Below, piece by piece: positions 43,803-53,621 of a stretch of 64,000 nt of DNA. A program made the position numbers and the translations under genes. Origin of the DNA: Spirosoma rhododendri (GTDB lineage: Bacteria; Bacteroidota; Bacteroidia; Cytophagales; Spirosomataceae). The notes beneath the pieces were generated by a model. It saw only the letters and a list, made by a program, of their open reading frames with translations. It ran no database searches and had not been told where the DNA came from. Each line of letters begins with the position of its first letter. Positions within the stretch are counted from its first letter, which is position 1. The stretch spans positions 4,231,001 to 4,295,000 of the forward strand of contig NZ_CP051677.1 in NCBI RefSeq assembly GCF_012849055.1. Reading direction: 5' to 3'.

Positions 43803-44591
43803 ATGACCCCACAATCTGTTTCTGCCGCCGAGCAAAGCCTGTTCGACCTGAGCGGTAAAGTAGCCATCGTCACGGGTGCCAGCAAAGGCATCGGCGAAGA
43901 CATTGCCCGGCTCTACGCCCGCTTCGGCGCAAAAATCGTGGTTAGCAGCCGCAAGCAGGACGCCTGCGACGAACTCGCCAGCGACATCCGGGCGCAGGGG
44001 GGCGACGCCACCGGCATTGCCGCCCACGTCGGCGATATGGACCAGCTTGCCCAGCTCGTCAACAAAACCATCGCGACATACGGCGGCATCGACATTCTGG
44101 TCAACAATGCGGCTTCCAACCCCGTATTCGGCCCCTCGCTCGACTGCGACGGTTCGGCCTTCGACAAGATCATGCAGGCCAACGTGAAAGCCCCGTTTGA
44201 GCTGAGTAAGCTGTGCTACCCCAGCATGAAAGCGCGGGGCGGGGGCAGTATCATCATGATGAGCAGCATCGCGGGCGACACCCCCGACCCCGGCCTGGGC
44301 ATCTACAGCGTCAGCAAAGCATCGCTGAATATGCTGACGAAGGTGCTGGCGAAAGAATGGGGTCCCGACGGCATCCGCGTCAACGCGATTGCACCCGGCC
44401 TGATAAAGACCAAGTTTTCGCAGGCGCTCTGGCAAAACGAAAAGATCCTCGACCATTTCACCCAACGCCTGCCCATCGCCCGCATGGGTACAACCGACGA
44501 AATCAGCCCGCTAGCCCTGTTCCTGGCCTCATCAGCCTCGTCCTACAGCACCGGCTCAATCTTCTACGCCGACGGCGGGACGGTAATTTAA
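43803..44591 (+). CDS. SDR-family NAD(P)-dependent oxidoreductase
   Basis: A 262-residue classical short-chain dehydrogenase/reductase. The cofactor motif is VTGASKGIGEDIARL (about 24-38), the structural NNAAS follows, and the active site is a Ser in MMSSIAG with Tyr-x-x-x-Lys in YSVSKASLNML. The C-terminal ADGGTVI is typical. The substrate is not known. The pattern resembles enzymes of the glucose or 3-oxoacyl type, and the N-terminal SLFDLSGKVAIVTG is common in 2-deoxy-D-gluconate or dehydrogenase/reductase 4-like proteins. Confidence 0.92.
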   Translation: MTPQSVSAAEQSLFDLSGKVAIVTGASKGIGEDIARLYARFGAKIVVSSRKQDACDELASDIRAQGGDATGIAAHVGDMDQLAQLVNKTIATYGGIDILVNNAASNPVFGPSLDCDGSAFDKIMQANVKAPFELSKLCYPSMKARGGGSIIMMSSIAGDTPDPGLGIYSVSKASLNMLTKVLAKEWGPDGIRVNAIAPGLIKTKFSQALWQNEKILDHFTQRLPIARMGTTDEISPLALFLASSASSYSTGSIFYADGGTVI

Positions 44592-44593
44592 TA

Positions 44594-44665
44594 TTGGGTT
44601 TAAGGTTTGAGGTTCAATGTTTAAGGTTGGGCAGACCTGAACGTTAAACATTGAACCCTAAACCA
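44594..44665. repeat. Hairpin of the TTTAAGGTTTAACG family (copy 4)
   Basis: The left arm (44594-44629, GGGTTTAAGGTTTGAGGTTC) and right arm (44639-44664, GAACGTTAAACATTGAACCC) are near-complementary with a short loop. It fills the gap between the SDR and DinB genes. Confidence 0.7.
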
Positions 44666-44674
44666 ACCGAAGGT

Positions 44675-45184
44675 ATGCCTGAAGTATGGATGCGGGGGGC
44701 ACTGCCGGATGTGCCGCCCCTGTTGCAACCGGTAGCGCATGCGTTGTTGCAGGCGCGTGAGGAGATTACCGAATTGATGACCGACTTCTCGGACGAGCTG
44801 TTGTGGGTTCGTCCGGGCGGGCGGGGTGGCGAAGTCGCGTCGGTGGGGTTTCATTTGCAGCACCTGACGGGCGTTCTCGACCGGACGTTTACCTATGCCC
44901 GCGCCGAAGCCCTCTCCCCTGCTCAGCTAACCGCCCTGTCGGCGGAAGGGGCACCGACGGAAACGGGCCGAACGGTAGCAGCCCTGGTCTCGGAGTTCAG
45001 TCAGCAGGTCGACCGGGCGATGGTACAGCTAAAAACCACGGACGAAGCTACCCTGACCGATTGGCGGGGCGTTGGTCGTCAGCAACTCCCCTCGACGGTA
45101 CTTGGGCTGCTGGTCCATGCGGCCGAACACACCATGCGGCATGTCGGGCAGTTGTCCGTTACGGCGCGGCTGTTACCCGGCTGA
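44675..45184 (+). CDS. DinB-family protein
   Basis: A 169-residue four-helix-bundle protein from ATG 44675 (MPEVWMRGALPDVPPLLQPV). The DinB fold carries three histidines that bind a metal: GFHLQHLTGVLDRT (one helix) and LVHAAEHTMRHVGQL (last helix). The group includes bacillithiol- and mycothiol-linked transferases and damage-inducible proteins. Which activity applies here is not readable. It follows the SDR gene after a hairpin. Confidence 0.88.
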   Translation: MPEVWMRGALPDVPPLLQPVAHALLQAREEITELMTDFSDELLWVRPGGRGGEVASVGFHLQHLTGVLDRTFTYARAEALSPAQLTALSAEGAPTETGRTVAALVSEFSQQVDRAMVQLKTTDEATLTDWRGVGRQQLPSTVLGLLVHAAEHTMRHVGQLSVTARLLPG

Positions 45185-45212
45185 ACCTGTGGTGATTCGG
45201 TAGGTATCCCGG

Positions 45213-46586
45213 TCAGAGCAGCGTACCGCGCAGGATAATCGACGCAATCGAAAAGTAGATGACAAGTCCCGTAACGTCGACGAGTGTGGCGACGAACGGG
45301 GCCGACGACGTGGCGGGGTCAAGCCCGAACCGGCGCAGCAGAAACGGAATCATCGCCCCCGACAGCGTTCCCCACAGGACGATGCCGATCAGCGTAGACC
45401 CAACCGTCAGCGCAATCAGAAACCAGTGCTGCCCGTAGTCGTAAAGGCCGGTTTTCTGCCAGATAACGATGCGCAGCAGGCCAATTACGCCCAGAATCAG
45501 CCCCAGCAACAGCCCCGAAAACAGTTCTTTCCGCATTACGCGCCACCAGTCGGGCAGGGTCAGTTCGTGGAGTGCCATGGCCCGGATGATGAGCGTTGCC
45601 GCCTGCGACCCGGAGTTGCCCCCGCTGGAAATAATCAGCGGAATAAACAGTGCCAGCACCACCGCCCGCTCGATCTCGTTCTCAAAATAGCCCATCGCCG
45701 AGGCCGTCAGCATCTCACTCAGAAACAACACGATCAGCCACCCGGCCCGCTTCCGCACCATCTCCAGCATGGGCGTTTTAGTATACGGCAGGTCGAGCGA
45801 TTCCAGACCACCAAACTTCTGAATATCTTCGGTATCAGCCTGTTCGATCACGTCGATCATATCATCGGCGGTCACAATCCCAACCAGTACACCGTCATCC
45901 GTCACGACGGGGAGGGCCGGCCGGTCGTAGCGTTTAAACGCGCTGATGGCCGCTTCCTGCCCATCGGTCACGTGCAGACAAACGAACTCCCGGTCCATGA
46001 GCGAGTCGACCGTAGCCATTTCCGGCGCAAACAGAATCTGCGAGATTCGCAGGTCATCGATAAGCCGATGCGCCCCGTCGACGACGTAAATGTGGGTGAT
46101 CGTTTCGCTGCGCTGCCCTTTGGTGCGAATGTGTTCGAGCACCTGCCGCACCGTCTGCTCCGGCCTGACCGCCAGATAATAGGGCGTCATCCGGCGGCCA
46201 ATCGACCCTTCGGCGTACCCCAGCAACGAACTGGCGATGGCCCGCTCGTCGTCGGTCAGCAGGTTAAGCGTCTGGTACAGCACCTGCGAGGGCAACTCTT
46301 CCAGCAAGGCCGTGCGGTCGTCGGGGGCCAGCCCGTTGAGCAGCGTGGCAACTTCCCGCTGCCCCAACTGCTCCATCAGTCCCTGCTGCTGATCAGCGTC
46401 GAGGTGTTCAAATGACTGAGCCGCAACCGATTCGGGCAATAGTCGAAAGAAAACCGCCTGCTCGTGGGGTGGCAGTTCGTTGAGCAGATCGGCAAGTTCG
46501 CTGGGGTCGAGGTACGGGACGACGCCCTTGAGCGCGGACCAGTTGCGCTGGTGAATGTCATTGATAATTTTCGACGTTACGGGCAT
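45213..46586 (-). CDS. mgtE: Magnesium transporter MgtE
   Basis: A 457-residue inner-membrane Mg2+ channel from ATG 46586 (MPVTSKIINDIHQRNWSALK). The much longer upstream frame lies in the PQQ gene and is not used. The N domain (about 1-130, LLNELPPHEQAVFFRLLPES) and two CBS domains (about 135-255) form the Mg2+-sensing cytoplasmic part. Five C-terminal TM helices contain the signature SSGGNSGSQAATLIIRAMAL. Intracellular Mg2+ closes the channel in the family. It is adjacent to the PQQ gene, head to tail in the same direction. Confidence 0.95.
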   Translation of the reverse strand: MPVTSKIINDIHQRNWSALKGVVPYLDPSELADLLNELPPHEQAVFFRLLPESVAAQSFEHLDADQQQGLMEQLGQREVATLLNGLAPDDRTALLEELPSQVLYQTLNLLTDDERAIASSLLGYAEGSIGRRMTPYYLAVRPEQTVRQVLEHIRTKGQRSETITHIYVVDGAHRLIDDLRISQILFAPEMATVDSLMDREFVCLHVTDGQEAAISAFKRYDRPALPVVTDDGVLVGIVTADDMIDVIEQADTEDIQKFGGLESLDLPYTKTPMLEMVRKRAGWLIVLFLSEMLTASAMGYFENEIERAVVLALFIPLIISSGGNSGSQAATLIIRAMALHELTLPDWWRVMRKELFSGLLLGLILGVIGLLRIVIWQKTGLYDYGQHWFLIALTVGSTLIGIVLWGTLSGAMIPFLLRRFGLDPATSSAPFVATLVDVTGLVIYFSIASIILRGTLL

Positions 46587-48798
46587 CAGTACGGAGCGGA
46601 TTGAGCTTCGCTCTGTTAACCCCGGCGGCAACCATCTGGTTTGCACCAGCCGTAATGCTACGGTCAGGGCAGGGCGAACGCGATATAACTGTCGCCTTTT
46701 TTCGTACCCAGTTTCGTACCGCCACACGCCACCACGACGTACTGCTTCCCGTTGACGGCGTAGGTGGCGGGGTGGCGAATCCGGCGGCAGGCAGAGTCGT
46801 TTGCCACAGCAGCTTACCCGTTCTTTTGTCGAACGCCCGGAACATGCCGTCTTTCGTGGCCGCGATAAACAGCAGCCCACCCGCCGTCACGACGGGGCCA
46901 CCGTAGTTCTCGGTACCCGTTGGCGGAATACCTTTGGCCGTCAGTTCGGGCAGTTCGCCGAGGGGTTGCTGCCAGCGGTGTTCGCCGGTGTTCAGGTCGA
47001 TGGCCGTCAGCGTACCCCAGGGCGGTTTGATCCCCGCGTAGCCTTTGCTGTCGAGAAATTTGGTGTAGCCGTTGAATTTATAGGGCACATATGGCTCCTT
47101 TTGCCCCGCTGCGATGGGCGTCGCTTCGCTTTTTTCATCACCGAACAGAAACGCAATCAACGCCTGCTTTTCCTGCGCCGACAGACTCGGAAAGCCGGGC
47201 ATCATCCCCTTCCCGTGCCCGACCAGATTCGAGACATAGGCTCGGTCGCGTCGTTGCCCGATATTCACCAGCGACGGATAGCCACTCGCGACATTGCCTT
47301 TTCGTTCGGGGCCGTGGCAGGTCTGACAGTTCATCGTATAGATTCGGTGGCCGGGACTAAGCTGCGCCAGTTCGTCCGCTTTAGGTGTCGGGCGCAGGCT
47401 AAACAGCCACGCCATTTCGTTGGCGTTGACATACATAATCCCATCGGGGTCGACGGCCGCACCACCCCACTCCGCGCCCCCATCGGCCCCCGGCAGCACC
47501 AGCGTCGGCGTCAGGCTTAGCGGCACGTACGGCCCCTTCTTCGCCTGTCTGAACTGCGCCAGCAGTGAGTCGCGGTCGTCGGAATAGGGGTTGACGTCGG
47601 CTTCGGTCAGGGTTTGTCGGGCGAATGGCTTGGGCCTGGTTGGTAGGGGCTGCGTCGGCCAGGTCGTTTCGTCGGGCAGCGCCGATTTGGGCATGGGCAC
47701 CTCCTGAATCGGGAACAGCGGCTTACCCGTTACGCGGTCGAATACGTACACGTAGCCCTGCTTGGTCACCTGCGCCACCGCGTCGATTGTCCGGGGCCGA
47801 CCGTCGGGACCTTGCTGCGTAACCGTCAACAGGTTAGGTGGAGCGGGCAGGTCGCGATCCCAGATGTCGTGGTGAACGAGCTGCTGATGCCAGAGCCGTT
47901 TGCCCGTTCGGGCGTCGAGCGCCAGCAAGCAGTTGGCAAACAGATTTGTACCAGTACGATTGCCGCCATAAAAGTCGAACGCAGCCGAGCCGGTCGGCAC
48001 GTATACAATCCCCCGCTTCCGGTCGACCGACATACCCGACCAGCAGTTTGCCCCGCCGACGTCGGTGTTTTTGTAGGCATTCTTAGGCCAGGTGTCGTAC
48101 CCATATTCGCCGGGCTGCGGGATGGTGTGGAATACCCACGCCAGTTTACCCGTACGGACATTAAACGCCTGAATGGCACCCGGTGCCGCATCGGCCCCTT
48201 CCGACAGGCGCAGCGGCATTACGATCAGGTCTTCGAACAGCGTGCCGGGGGTATTTGAAATAACGAATTTGTTGGCGGCTGTCGGGCCAAGCCCAGTTTT
48301 CAGGCTGACGTGTCCATTGGTGCCAAATGATGCAACAGGCTTACCTGTAACCGCATCAATCGCGTACAAATCGCCCCCGTACGCGTACAGAATGCGCGTC
48401 GGGTCGGCGTCGCCCGGCCGACTACTGCGCCAGTATACCACACCCCGATTGGTACTCAGCGACGAGGCCCCACCCGATTCAATGAATCGCCAACGTTGCT
48501 TGCCCGTAGCCGCATCCAGCGCAAACAGCTGATTCGATGCCGTAACGCCGTACAGCGTGCCGCCAACGATGATTGGGTTGCACTGCACCTGCCCCGAATC
48601 GCCCGAATGGTATTCCCAGACGGGTTTCAGTTGCCCAACATTTGTCGTATTGATCTGGTCGAGTGTCGAATAATGGCTACGGTCAGGACCACCAAGGTAT
48701 TCGGGCCATTCGGTGGTGGGGTCGGGCGCACGGTTGGCAAGCCAGGCGGTACTTCCCAGCACACAAAGTAGCACACCCGTTATGGTGAAACGGTTCAT
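46558..48798 (-). CDS. PQQ-dependent quinohaemoprotein dehydrogenase, 3' end frameshifted as written
   Basis: A periplasmic eight-bladed quinoprotein with a signal peptide (MNRFTITGVLLCVLGSTAW). PQQ propeller repeats such as GDLYAIDAVTGKPVASFGTN and LALDARTGKRLWHQQLVHHD cover the chain. A cytochrome c motif, CQTCH in IYTMNCQTCHGPERKGN, lies inside it, so electrons can pass from PQQ to haem. Near the end the frame breaks at a G4 run (46769-46772). In the next frame the expected GFATP-TYAVNGKQYVV, VACGGTKLGTKKGD ending and a stop at 46664 appear. As written, about 35 nonsense residues replace the final blade and reach 46558. Substrate class: glucose or other alcohol. Confidence 0.85.
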   Translation of the reverse strand: MNRFTITGVLLCVLGSTAWLANRAPDPTTEWPEYLGGPDRSHYSTLDQINTTNVGQLKPVWEYHSGDSGQVQCNPIIVGGTLYGVTASNQLFALDAATGKQRWRFIESGGASSLSTNRGVVYWRSSRPGDADPTRILYAYGGDLYAIDAVTGKPVASFGTNGHVSLKTGLGPTAANKFVISNTPGTLFEDLIVMPLRLSEGADAAPGAIQAFNVRTGKLAWVFHTIPQPGEYGYDTWPKNAYKNTDVGGANCWSGMSVDRKRGIVYVPTGSAAFDFYGGNRTGTNLFANCLLALDARTGKRLWHQQLVHHDIWDRDLPAPPNLLTVTQQGPDGRPRTIDAVAQVTKQGYVYVFDRVTGKPLFPIQEVPMPKSALPDETTWPTQPLPTRPKPFARQTLTEADVNPYSDDRDSLLAQFRQAKKGPYVPLSLTPTLVLPGADGGAEWGGAAVDPDGIMYVNANEMAWLFSLRPTPKADELAQLSPGHRIYTMNCQTCHGPERKGNVASGYPSLVNIGQRRDRAYVSNLVGHGKGMMPGFPSLSAQEKQALIAFLFGDEKSEATPIAAGQKEPYVPYKFNGYTKFLDSKGYAGIKPPWGTLTAIDLNTGEHRWQQPLGELPELTAKGIPPTGTENYGGPVVTAGGLLFIAATKDGMFRAFDKRTGKLLWQTTLPAAGFATPPPTPSTGSSTSWWRVAVRNWVRKKATVISRSPCPDRSITAGANQMVAAGVNRAKLNPLRTDARNVENYQ

Positions 48799-48861
48799 AC
48801 AGACGGTTTACACCAAAAGGCAAACATTCGCCATCGCTACCGTCTGTTTCGGGCAATCGAT

Positions 48862-49590
48862 TTACAACTGCGCCAGCCGACCACCGTCGACGGCGAGGGT
48901 TGTGCCGTTGATAAAACAGGCTTCGTCGGAGGCCAGGTAGCAGATCGCTGACGCAATGTCTTCCGGCTTACCGACCGCACCCGTAATTTTCTCTTTACCG
49001 CTCTTCACGTTCGGGTTATCCCATAGCATCGGCGTGTCGACAGCACCGGGCGCTACGCAGTTGACCCGTACTTTCTTGATGTCGTTTTCCAGCGAGAGTC
49101 CACGCGTAAATGCTTCCATCGCCCCTTTGCTGGCGGCATACGGCACAACGTTGGCCGTAGTCTGAAACGCGTGCACTGAACTGACGTTGACAATAGCCCC
49201 ACCATTGATGTGCGGAATGGTCAGTTTGCAGAGCAGAAACACCGACCGCATATTCACCGTCTGTACCTTCTCCCAGTCCTCAAGCGACAGGTCGACAATG
49301 GGGTCAAAAGTCATCATAGCTGCGTCATTGACCAGAATATCGATCTTCCCCCAGCGGTCCAGCGCTTCTTTTACGACGGTCTGAATCGAATCGAGTTCGC
49401 TCAGGTCGATGTCAGCGAAGAACGCTTCACTGCCTTTGTCTTCAATGTACTTTACCACTTCGTGCCCCCGGTCGTCGGCACGGCCCACCACAACCACTTT
49501 TCCCCCTTCTTCCCCTATTCGCTCGGCCGTAGCCCGGCCTATCCCCGATGTTGCACCGGTTATGATGCAGACTTTATCTTTAAATCGCAT
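48862..49590 (-). CDS. SDR-family oxidoreductase
   Basis: A 242-residue classical SDR. The cofactor motif is ITGATSGIGRATAERIG (about 9-25), and NDAAM replaces the usual NNAG. The active site is a Ser in VNVSSVHA with YAASKGAMEAF (Tyr-x-x-x-Lys). The C-terminal VDGGRLAQL is typical. His after the catalytic Ser-Ser is unusual but occurs in 3-hydroxybutyrate- and glucose-type enzymes. The substrate is unknown. It lies downstream of the PorE-like gene in the same direction. Confidence 0.9.
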   Translation of the reverse strand: MRFKDKVCIITGATSGIGRATAERIGEEGGKVVVVGRADDRGHEVVKYIEDKGSEAFFADIDLSELDSIQTVVKEALDRWGKIDILVNDAAMMTFDPIVDLSLEDWEKVQTVNMRSVFLLCKLTIPHINGGAIVNVSSVHAFQTTANVVPYAASKGAMEAFTRGLSLENDIKKVRVNCVAPGAVDTPMLWDNPNVKSGKEKITGAVGKPEDIASAICYLASDEACFINGTTLAVDGGRLAQL

Positions 49591-49723
49591 TTTTCAGGTT
49601 GTTTTCTGTACAAACGGGTCGTGTTGGGCAAGTGTTTGGCGGCCCACGGAAACAAAAGCCGACGCCTGGCCGGTAGTTTGTGCTACCAGACCGGGCGTCG
49701 GCGGTGAACCTGGTTGGTCGTCT

Positions 49724-52009
49724 TTACTCGACGGCCAGTATCTTGAATTCGGTACGACGGTTTTTCTGGTGCTCGGCTTCCGCGCAGGCCACCCCATCCA
49801 CGCAGCCGTTGACAATCTCACTTTCGCCGTATCCGTGGGCCGATAGACGACCGGCCGCGATACCCCGCGCCACCAGATAATCCATTGCCGCCCGCGCCCG
49901 GTTTTCCGACAGACGCATGTTATAAGCGTCGGAAGAACGGGCATCGGTATGCGAGCGCAGTTCGATTTTCATCTTTGGATATTCCTTCAGCAATGCCAGG
50001 ACGTGATCGAGTTCGCGAGCAGCATCGGCCCGGATAAAGAACTTATCCAGATCGTAATAGATATTTTTCAGCTGGAACACGTCACCTACCCCGTACAGGC
50101 CAATCGAATCGGTAACCGCCCGGCCAGTGCGCTTTGTTTTGCCGTACTGGGCTTTCTTGGTTGCATACTGGTCTTTCTGAGCGGTGATTGTGTAAGGTGC
50201 GTTGGCCTTTGTGTTGAACTCGTAACCGCCGTCGGGGCCCGTCACCACACTTTGTTCGCTCTTGTCTTTATCGTTGCGTAAGGTCACTTTCACCCCCTGC
50301 GCCGGCTTCTGGTTTACTTCAGTTTTGACAATACCCCGTACCAGCGTATTCTCGCTCTTTGTCAGGTAGATCGACACGCTCAACTCCGGCTTGGGCGACT
50401 GTGTCAGCGTGGAGAATCGTACGCTGTTGAGCGCGTAACCGTCTTTGACCGCCCGGAACTCATACTCCGTGTTGGCATCCAGGCACAGGTCGGTGCGGCC
50501 CTCTGCGTTGGTTACGCGCAATTCCTGGTTGGTGCCGTTACGCAGAATCCGAACGTCGGCCATGTCGATGGGTGCCCCCGTTTTTTTATCGTAGACGAGG
50601 ATATCGAGTTGCTTGCAGACGCGCCGGAACGAATAAATATCGTCATCACTGATACCCTTTTTACGGTTACTGCTGAAATAGCCGGTCGTATGGGTCCGGT
50701 CGGTGATATAGCCAAAATCGTCTTTGTCAGAGTTGATGGGCGCACCCACGTTACGGACGCCCCGGTAGGCTACCCCGTCCTTCAGTTCAGCCAAAAACAC
50801 ATCCAGCCCACCGAGTCCTTCGTGGCCGTCCGACGAGAAATACAGGTTCCCGTCTGTGTCAACGTACGGAAACATCTCATTACCCTCGGTGTTGATGTCC
50901 TTTCCCATGTTAACAGGAGTGCCCCACTGCCCGTTGTTGTACTCGACCACGTAAATATCGGTGCCACCGTAGCCGCCCGGCATGTCCGAAACAAAGTACA
51001 GTTTGCTGTCGTCGGGCGCAAAAGCAGGGTGACCAACCGAGTATTCAGCACTGTTGAACGGCACTTCCTGAATGTCGACCCACTTGCCGTTGCGGTTGAC
51101 CGACGTGTAGAGTTTTAGTTTACGCACCCCGTCGGAACTCTTACCGGCCTTGCCCTTGCTCCCGTTGTTGCGCGTAAAAACGATCGTTGTCTGGTCACGC
51201 GTGAAGGTCATTGGCCCCTCATGGTACTTCGTATTGAGCGTCCGGCTGAAAATCTGCGTTTTAGTCAGCGTTTGCATCTCAGCCGTTGTCGCATCCGGCG
51301 TCGCCACACTGGGGTCGTTACCCCCGCCCAGTACGGCCGTACCGGGGTTGCGGGTCGTTTCGACGGGAGCAGTGCGCAGCTGCACCGTGTCGGGGTGGAA
51401 ATACAGATCCAGAAATGGGGTCTGATTCCAGCTAAACACCCGCTTCACGGCGCCCGATTCGTCGCGTGCGGATACGAACACCAGCCCGTTTTTGTAATAC
51501 ATCGGGCTAAAATCGGCCTGCCGGGAGTTGATGGGCAAGCTGCTGATCCGGGTCGACGATGAATCCTGATAAAACCGGCTCATGTCCATGTACGACACCG
51601 TAAATCGACGTCCCCGCAGGTCCTGACTTTGCTTTTCGCCGTATTGACTGTAATATTTCTGCGACTCCCGGTACTTGCCGTTGGCCGCCAGCGACTGCGC
51701 GTAGTACAGGTAAATCTCGCTGTCGAGGTCGGTGTACTCTTTCACCAGATCGGCGTAAATCCGCTCGGCGTTGCGGGTGTCCTCCAGCTTCCGATAGCTG
51801 TAAGCCAGTTTTATGAGAGCCTCACGGGTTTCAGCGGGCTCTTTTTTGCGGTCTGTGCGTAAGTACTCCTCATAACCCCGTACCGCATTGACATAGCTCA
51901 GATTGTCGAACTGTCGGTTGGCGGCTCGCAGCCGCGCGCTTTGCGCGTAGCCGTTGACCCAGCCAAACCCCAACCCGATTAGCAGAACAAAGCGTAAAAA
52001 TCGATTCAT
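49724..52009 (-). CDS. PorE-like OmpA-family protein with TPR, PD40 propeller and regulatory-like domains
   Basis: A 761-residue envelope protein from ATG 52009 (MNRFLRFVLLIGLGFGWVNG, signal peptide without a lipobox). In order: a TPR-like helical domain (about 25-140), a PD40/WD40-like propeller (about 155-440, with SPMYYKNGLVFVSARDESGA and SVGHPAFAPDDSKLYFVSDM), two carboxypeptidase-regulatory-like beta domains (about 455-640), and a C-terminal OmpA peptidoglycan-binding domain (LRSHTDARSSDAYNMRLSEN). This architecture is that of PorE and related proteins that tie the type IX secretion machinery to peptidoglycan. Some Bacteroidota homologues sit next to a PorP/SprF gene; none is adjacent here. 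Confidence 0.9.
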   Translation of the reverse strand: MNRFLRFVLLIGLGFGWVNGYAQSARLRAANRQFDNLSYVNAVRGYEEYLRTDRKKEPAETREALIKLAYSYRKLEDTRNAERIYADLVKEYTDLDSEIYLYYAQSLAANGKYRESQKYYSQYGEKQSQDLRGRRFTVSYMDMSRFYQDSSSTRISSLPINSRQADFSPMYYKNGLVFVSARDESGAVKRVFSWNQTPFLDLYFHPDTVQLRTAPVETTRNPGTAVLGGGNDPSVATPDATTAEMQTLTKTQIFSRTLNTKYHEGPMTFTRDQTTIVFTRNNGSKGKAGKSSDGVRKLKLYTSVNRNGKWVDIQEVPFNSAEYSVGHPAFAPDDSKLYFVSDMPGGYGGTDIYVVEYNNGQWGTPVNMGKDINTEGNEMFPYVDTDGNLYFSSDGHEGLGGLDVFLAELKDGVAYRGVRNVGAPINSDKDDFGYITDRTHTTGYFSSNRKKGISDDDIYSFRRVCKQLDILVYDKKTGAPIDMADVRILRNGTNQELRVTNAEGRTDLCLDANTEYEFRAVKDGYALNSVRFSTLTQSPKPELSVSIYLTKSENTLVRGIVKTEVNQKPAQGVKVTLRNDKDKSEQSVVTGPDGGYEFNTKANAPYTITAQKDQYATKKAQYGKTKRTGRAVTDSIGLYGVGDVFQLKNIYYDLDKFFIRADAARELDHVLALLKEYPKMKIELRSHTDARSSDAYNMRLSENRARAAMDYLVARGIAAGRLSAHGYGESEIVNGCVDGVACAEAEHQKNRRTEFKILAVE

Positions 52010-52197
52010 GTGTGCAGTAAACAATGAAATCCCCGGAATGGGTTATCAGACTAAAGTATCAAATAGAATGCCAGATTGCGGTTTTCGGCCAAGCTTCAGC
52101 CCACCAGACAAGTCCATATGCACTACCAAATGTGCAGAGTAAGCGTTGACCTATTGACCTGATTTGATCACGCTGGTTACTTTTTCGCCTTTCCTTT

Positions 52198-53589
52198 TTA
52201 TAAAGGTGGTCTTTCTGCGGGGCCACTCCCCTGTATTTGGGTCAGCCGAACCAGTCGGCGCGTGTCTGGCCGAACGCGAAATCGGTGTGCAATCCGCCGA
52301 CCCACGACCCAGGCTATGTCGTGCCCGGATAAAAGTACCAGCGTCTGTGCCCGGTCGCGCTGTTCAAGCTTCAGATCGTTCAGCAGGTCGCTGACCAGTT
52401 TGGTACCCGCCAGTCCCAGGGGCCGAAAGCGGTCGCCATGCTGCCAGATGCGCAACGTGAGCGGCTCAGCAAGCCGGTCAGCGTCGAGCCAGGCGACGGA
52501 TAGTTCAGCATCGGGAACAAACTCTGCCGAACGCTCGATCACATCTACCCGCACAGAACAGTCACCCAGGCTAATCACAGCGCCGGATCCGATAATTTGT
52601 AAATCTGATTTATAGCCTGTTAACGGTGTTACCTTCAACAAAGACAGTAGCAACCATTGTCGTTCCCGGACGATGCGATACGTCGCTGAATCAAACGTAC
52701 CACCCGGCTCGCGCTCCAGCGTGGCCCAGATTTGCCGGACCTGTTCGGGGGTAAATCCGAACGGACGCAGCCACTCCGTCAGTCGAAACACGCCCTCGTC
52801 CAGCTCCATCAACTGCCTGATCGGTACGCGAATCGTTCCGTCCGGCTCTGTCTGGGTCAGTTGCCGCCACGACCGGGTAAGTTCAAGCTGCATCAGTTGT
52901 TCGGCCGCCCGTAGCCGTTCGACGGTACGCGGCAGCGTCTGCCACAGGCCCGGATTCAGCCCGGTCAATGTAGGTATGACGTGATGACGAATGCGATTGC
53001 GCGCGTAATAATCATCGGCATTCGAGCGATCTTCACGGTGGGTTAACCCGTTCGCCTGCGCGTAAGTCACCAGCTGATCCCGGTGAGCAAACAGCAATGG
53101 TCGGATCAGCGTGCCCACCTGTGCGTGCTCCTGCCGAACGGCTATACCATGCAGCCCCGCTAGTCCGGTGCCCCGTGTCAGGTTGAGCAGCATCGTTTCC
53201 AGCACGTCGTTCAAATGGTGCGCCGTCGCAACGCGACTATAGCTGTACTGCTGCCGAATGGAGCCGAACCACTGGTATCGAAGGTCGCGGGCAGCCATCT
53301 GAATCGATACCCCTTGCTCAGCCGCCCATTGCGCCGTGTCGAAGCGGGTCAGGTGAAACGGGACGCCGTACTGCCCGGCAAGCTGTTCGACAAAACGGGC
53401 ATCCTCGTCAGAGTCGGTGCCGCGCAGACCGAAGTTGACGTGCGCGATGGCAAAGGGGAGATTCACACAACTGAACAGGTTGGCCATGACCGTCGAATCC
53501 AGCCCACCGCTCACGGCAAGCAGTGTGCGGCCCGTTGTGTCGACCAATTTGTTGTCGTTAATAAATCCTAAAAAATCCTGCTCAAACAT
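52198..53589 (-). CDS. tilS: tRNA(Ile)-lysidine synthetase
   Basis: A 463-residue enzyme that modifies C34 of the tRNA-Ile with CAU anticodon to lysidine, so that it reads AUA and is charged with isoleucine. The PP-loop motif is AVSGGLDSTVMANLF (about 24-38). Further motifs are ATAHHLNDVLETMLLNLTRG and the C-terminal domain with IWQHGDRFRPLGLAGTKLVS. The length is typical. It is divergent from the OstA-like gene with only 32 bases between starts. Confidence 0.96.
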   Translation of the reverse strand: MFEQDFLGFINDNKLVDTTGRTLLAVSGGLDSTVMANLFSCVNLPFAIAHVNFGLRGTDSDEDARFVEQLAGQYGVPFHLTRFDTAQWAAEQGVSIQMAARDLRYQWFGSIRQQYSYSRVATAHHLNDVLETMLLNLTRGTGLAGLHGIAVRQEHAQVGTLIRPLLFAHRDQLVTYAQANGLTHREDRSNADDYYARNRIRHHVIPTLTGLNPGLWQTLPRTVERLRAAEQLMQLELTRSWRQLTQTEPDGTIRVPIRQLMELDEGVFRLTEWLRPFGFTPEQVRQIWATLEREPGGTFDSATYRIVRERQWLLLSLLKVTPLTGYKSDLQIIGSGAVISLGDCSVRVDVIERSAEFVPDAELSVAWLDADRLAEPLTLRIWQHGDRFRPLGLAGTKLVSDLLNDLKLEQRDRAQTLVLLSGHDIAWVVGRRIAHRFRVRPDTRRLVRLTQIQGSGPAERPPL

Positions 53590-53609
53590 CAGGTTTAGGC
53601 CCGAAGCCG

Positions 53610-53617
53610 TAGTTTTG
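53610..53617 (+). promoter_or_regulatory. Candidate -7 element for the OstA-like gene
   Basis: TAGTTTTG fits TAnnTTTG and ends 4 bases before the ATG at 53622, so a transcript from it would be nearly leaderless. The -33 element is not clear. Confidence 0.35.
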
Positions 53618-53621
53618 TACT

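Noticed and set aside
45426..46415. 329-codon frame antisense to mgtE
   Set aside because: Shadow frame of low-complexity composition, opposite a clear MgtE.
46587..46880. N-terminal extension of MgtE to 46880
   Set aside because: The Arg/Cys-rich extension lies within the PQQ gene; the family start is at 46586.
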